In this document: positions 6,062 to 7,701 of the stretch, in pieces
Numbering within the stretch: position 1 is the first letter of the stretch
How the letters are laid out: each line of letters starts with the position of its first letter
Origin: Gemmatimonadaceae bacterium
Lineage (GTDB): Bacteria; Gemmatimonadota; Gemmatimonadetes; Gemmatimonadales; Gemmatimonadaceae
Length of the DNA: 7,701 nucleotides
Direction of reading: 5' to 3'
Assembly (NCBI GenBank): GCA_025453855.1
Contig: JALOPO010000090.1
Location: 1-7,701 of the forward strand
Notes under the pieces: generated by a model
Seen by the model: only the letters and a program-made list of their open reading frames with translations
Told to the model about the DNA's origin: nothing
Databases searched by the model: none
Program-made: the position numbers and the translations under genes

Positions 6062-7603
6062 ATGTCGCGTCGCTCCTCGCCGCCTTCCCGTGCCCGTGTG
6101 CGACCACCGGCGGTGGCCGCCGCGCTCTTCGTCGCGGTGCTCGTCGTGCCGATCCCCGCGCACGCGCAGCGCGCGGCGCCGGCGCGCGACGTGACGCCGT
6201 GCGGAGTCGGACCACGCGGCACGACGTGGCGACTCGGCTCGCAGCGGCTGCAGATCGATGGCCCGGGTGGTCGCGAGGGGGCGATGCACCACTGGCTCGA
6301 GCGCGTCACGTCGGCCCGCACGGCGCAGGGGGCGTGGTCGCTGACGCTCGTCCGCGTCGCGCTCGACGCCGCGGAGCGGCGCGACACGATGCGCGCCGAT
6401 GCACGCACCCGCCGCACACCGCGCGCCGCCATCGCCCCGGCCCGTGTCACCGGGCGCCCCGCATCGACGCGCGTCGCCGTGCGCCGCGACGCCCTGCCCG
6501 CAACCGCGCTCCCGATCGACGCGCCGCCGTGCGCCGCGCTCGCGGTCGGGACGTCGTGGCGCGCGCCGGCCGGGGAGCGCGGCGACACGCTCGGCTGGCG
6601 CGTGACGCGCCTCGTCGACACGCTCGGCGTGCGGGCGGCCGAGCTCTCCGCCGATCGCGAGCGCGTCGACACGCTCCGTGCGGCGGGGCAGCGCATCGAG
6701 GGGGGCGCGGGTGTGGCGACGCGCGAGACGACGCTCGTCGCCGCAGGAGTGGCCCAGGGCACGGAGTCGTGGCGCCGCATCGTGCGCATCGACGACGGGA
6801 TGCTCCTGCACGAGGTCATGGAACGACGCGAGGTCGGTCGCATGGCCGGCGCCCCGGAGCTGGCCGGGTCGGTGACGCGCCTGCTCCGCGTCGAGCGCCA
6901 CCCGATCGCCGACGTCACCGCGGCGCTCCTCCTCGATCGCCCGCGGCACGGTGACTCGGCGGCGGTCGTCACCGCCCGCGAGAGCGCGGGACGTGCCTGG
7001 TGGCGCCGGGCTGGCGACACGATCGAGGTGCATCGCATCCCGAGCGACGGCTGGCGCTCGCAGGCGCGCCTCGTCTGGCGCGACGGCGCGGTGCTGTCCT
7101 ATGACGAGACCATTCCGCTCCGCGAGCCGGCGATCATGCGCTGGCGCGTGGAGGGTGGGCGCATCGTCAGCGACCATGCGAGCGCGGGCTCGGCGCCGGT
7201 GCCGACGGGACCGTGGGCGATGATCACCGACATGGCGTGGGAACTGGCGGCGCCGATGATCGTGACGCTGCCGCGCGACGGGCGCTGGCACGACGCCACG
7301 CTGGTGGTGCCGTCGCGTGCGCGTGTCGCATCGCAGCCCGTGCGCCTGCGCGTGCAGCCGGTGGCCGGTCGGCTCGTCGTGCACATCGCACCACCCCAGC
7401 GGTGTCTCCTGCAGGTCACCATGCTCCTCGAGCCCGATGGGACGCCGCTCCTCGTGAACGACGGTGGCCCGTTCGGCGAGACGACGGCCCCGGTAGCCGG
7501 GTCGCCGCGGCATGACGCCTTGCAGGCGGCGCTACGCGCCGTGCCGCGCGAGCGGCTCTCCCCCACCGTCTCGCTCGCCGATCAGGCAGCCGGGCGCTGC
7601 TGA
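6062..7603 (+). CDS. Secreted protein of unknown function
   Basis: A 513-residue protein that I do not recognise. The N-terminus is a clear signal peptide: Arg-rich n-region (RR, R10, R12, R14), hydrophobic core AVAAALFVAVLVV (17-29) and an AHA-Q cleavage site after residue 35, so it should be exported to the periplasm or beyond. There is no lipobox. The mature protein has alternating polar/hydrophobic segments typical of beta-sheet, for example RVTRLVDTLGVRAAELSADR and DGWRSQARLVWRDGAVLSYD, and no further membrane helix. Four cysteines (47, 157, 448 and the very last residue, 513) could form disulfides. No catalytic motif is apparent. The start at ATG 6062 puts the signal peptide at the right distance; a GTG at 6005 would add 19 residues inside a hairpin and is rejected. 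The gene runs codirectionally 80 nt after the ANTAR regulator, but a functional tie is unproven. Its 3' end overlaps a probable convergent gene. Confidence 0.8.
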   Translation: MSRRSSPPSRARVRPPAVAAALFVAVLVVPIPAHAQRAAPARDVTPCGVGPRGTTWRLGSQRLQIDGPGGREGAMHHWLERVTSARTAQGAWSLTLVRVALDAAERRDTMRADARTRRTPRAAIAPARVTGRPASTRVAVRRDALPATALPIDAPPCAALAVGTSWRAPAGERGDTLGWRVTRLVDTLGVRAAELSADRERVDTLRAAGQRIEGGAGVATRETTLVAAGVAQGTESWRRIVRIDDGMLLHEVMERREVGRMAGAPELAGSVTRLLRVERHPIADVTAALLLDRPRHGDSAAVVTARESAGRAWWRRAGDTIEVHRIPSDGWRSQARLVWRDGAVLSYDETIPLREPAIMRWRVEGGRIVSDHASAGSAPVPTGPWAMITDMAWELAAPMIVTLPRDGRWHDATLVVPSRARVASQPVRLRVQPVAGRLVVHIAPPQRCLLQVTMLLEPDGTPLLVNDGGPFGETTAPVAGSPRHDALQAALRAVPRERLSPTVSLADQAAGRC

Positions 7604-7701
7604 TCGTGGCGCGGATACGCCGGTCGTGACGGCTTCCAGCGAAAGAGTCCGCCGCGCGCGATCATCCGGAGCGTGATCGTCAGCCAGGTGTGCCACCCCG
7701 G
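7582..7701 (-). CDS. 3' end of an unidentified minus-strand gene
   Basis: On the complementary strand the frame entering from the right edge is open for 39 codons and stops at TGA 7582-7584. It includes WHTWLTITLRMIARGGLFRW and ends in a Pro/Arg/Gln-rich tail. The mix of aromatic and hydrophobic residues with a basic end looks like genuine protein, possibly a membrane-associated one. One of the other two minus frames stops at once and the other reads low-quality sequence. It would overlap the secreted-protein gene tail to tail by 22 nt. It is too short to assign a family; the rest of the gene lies outside the window. Confidence 0.45.
   Translation of the reverse strand, partial: PGWHTWLTITLRMIARGGLFRWKPSRPAYPRHDQQRPAA

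Noticed and set aside
5852..7513. 553-codon minus-strand open frame opposite the secreted protein
   Set aside because: The plus frame has a clean signal peptide and balanced hydrophobic spacing. The minus frame is Arg/His-rich with no start context or motif.
1..7701. Defence island, CRISPR, prophage or transposon content
   Set aside because: No nuclease, transposase, integrase, toxin-antitoxin pair, spaced repeats or terminal inverted repeats were seen. The genes are sensory, respiratory and exported functions.

Overview
This is a very GC-rich chromosomal segment (my impression is around 70% G+C) with long spurious open frames on both strands. Gene content and protein style (Ala/Arg/Asp-rich proteins, a two-PAS soluble hybrid kinase, an ANTAR regulator, a divergent secreted protein) fit an environmental Gram-negative bacterium, perhaps Gemmatimonadota. 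That placement is a guess from style; there is no rRNA or other phylogenetic marker. I see no tRNA, rRNA, CRISPR array, insertion sequence or phage gene.

Layout, left to right. (1) The 3' part of a methyl-accepting chemotaxis protein gene enters from the left edge. It has one membrane helix, HAMP-like modules and the conserved signalling hairpin tip, but its reading frame breaks near 1217-1233. The recognisable C-terminal arm continues in another frame to a stop at 1502 and appears several heptads short. (2) A 160-nt gap carries a perfect 22-bp palindrome whose core, TTGTGAAATATTTCACAA, is the consensus operator of the NADH/NAD+-sensing repressor Rex. It lies 47 nt upstream of (3) a complete type II NADH:quinone dehydrogenase gene (1663-3099), so redox control of this gene is a strong hypothesis. 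(4) A soluble hybrid sensor histidine kinase (3168-5198; two PAS-like domains, HisKA, HATPase, receiver) follows. A promoter-like TTGACG-N17-TAGCGT sits against its ATG, suggesting a leaderless transcript. (5) After a 153-nt gap comes a response regulator with an ANTAR RNA-binding output domain (5352-5981). (6) After a strong GC hairpin comes a secreted protein of unknown function (6062-7603). (7) The last 120 nt hold the 3' end of a probable minus-strand gene that overlaps the secreted protein's end convergently.

How the genes may work together. The kinase and the ANTAR regulator are codirectional neighbours and form a plausible signalling pair: a cytoplasmic PAS signal leads to phosphorylation of the ANTAR receiver, then to antitermination on target RNAs. 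The kinase's own receiver could act as a competing or relay phosphoacceptor. NDH-2 feeds electrons from NADH into the quinone pool and probably responds to the cellular NADH/NAD+ ratio through the upstream operator. No functional link between NDH-2 and the two-component genes is shown by sequence. I did not find a defence system, a mobile element or a clearly new multi-gene system. The most informative signals are the Rex-type operator and the broken chemoreceptor.
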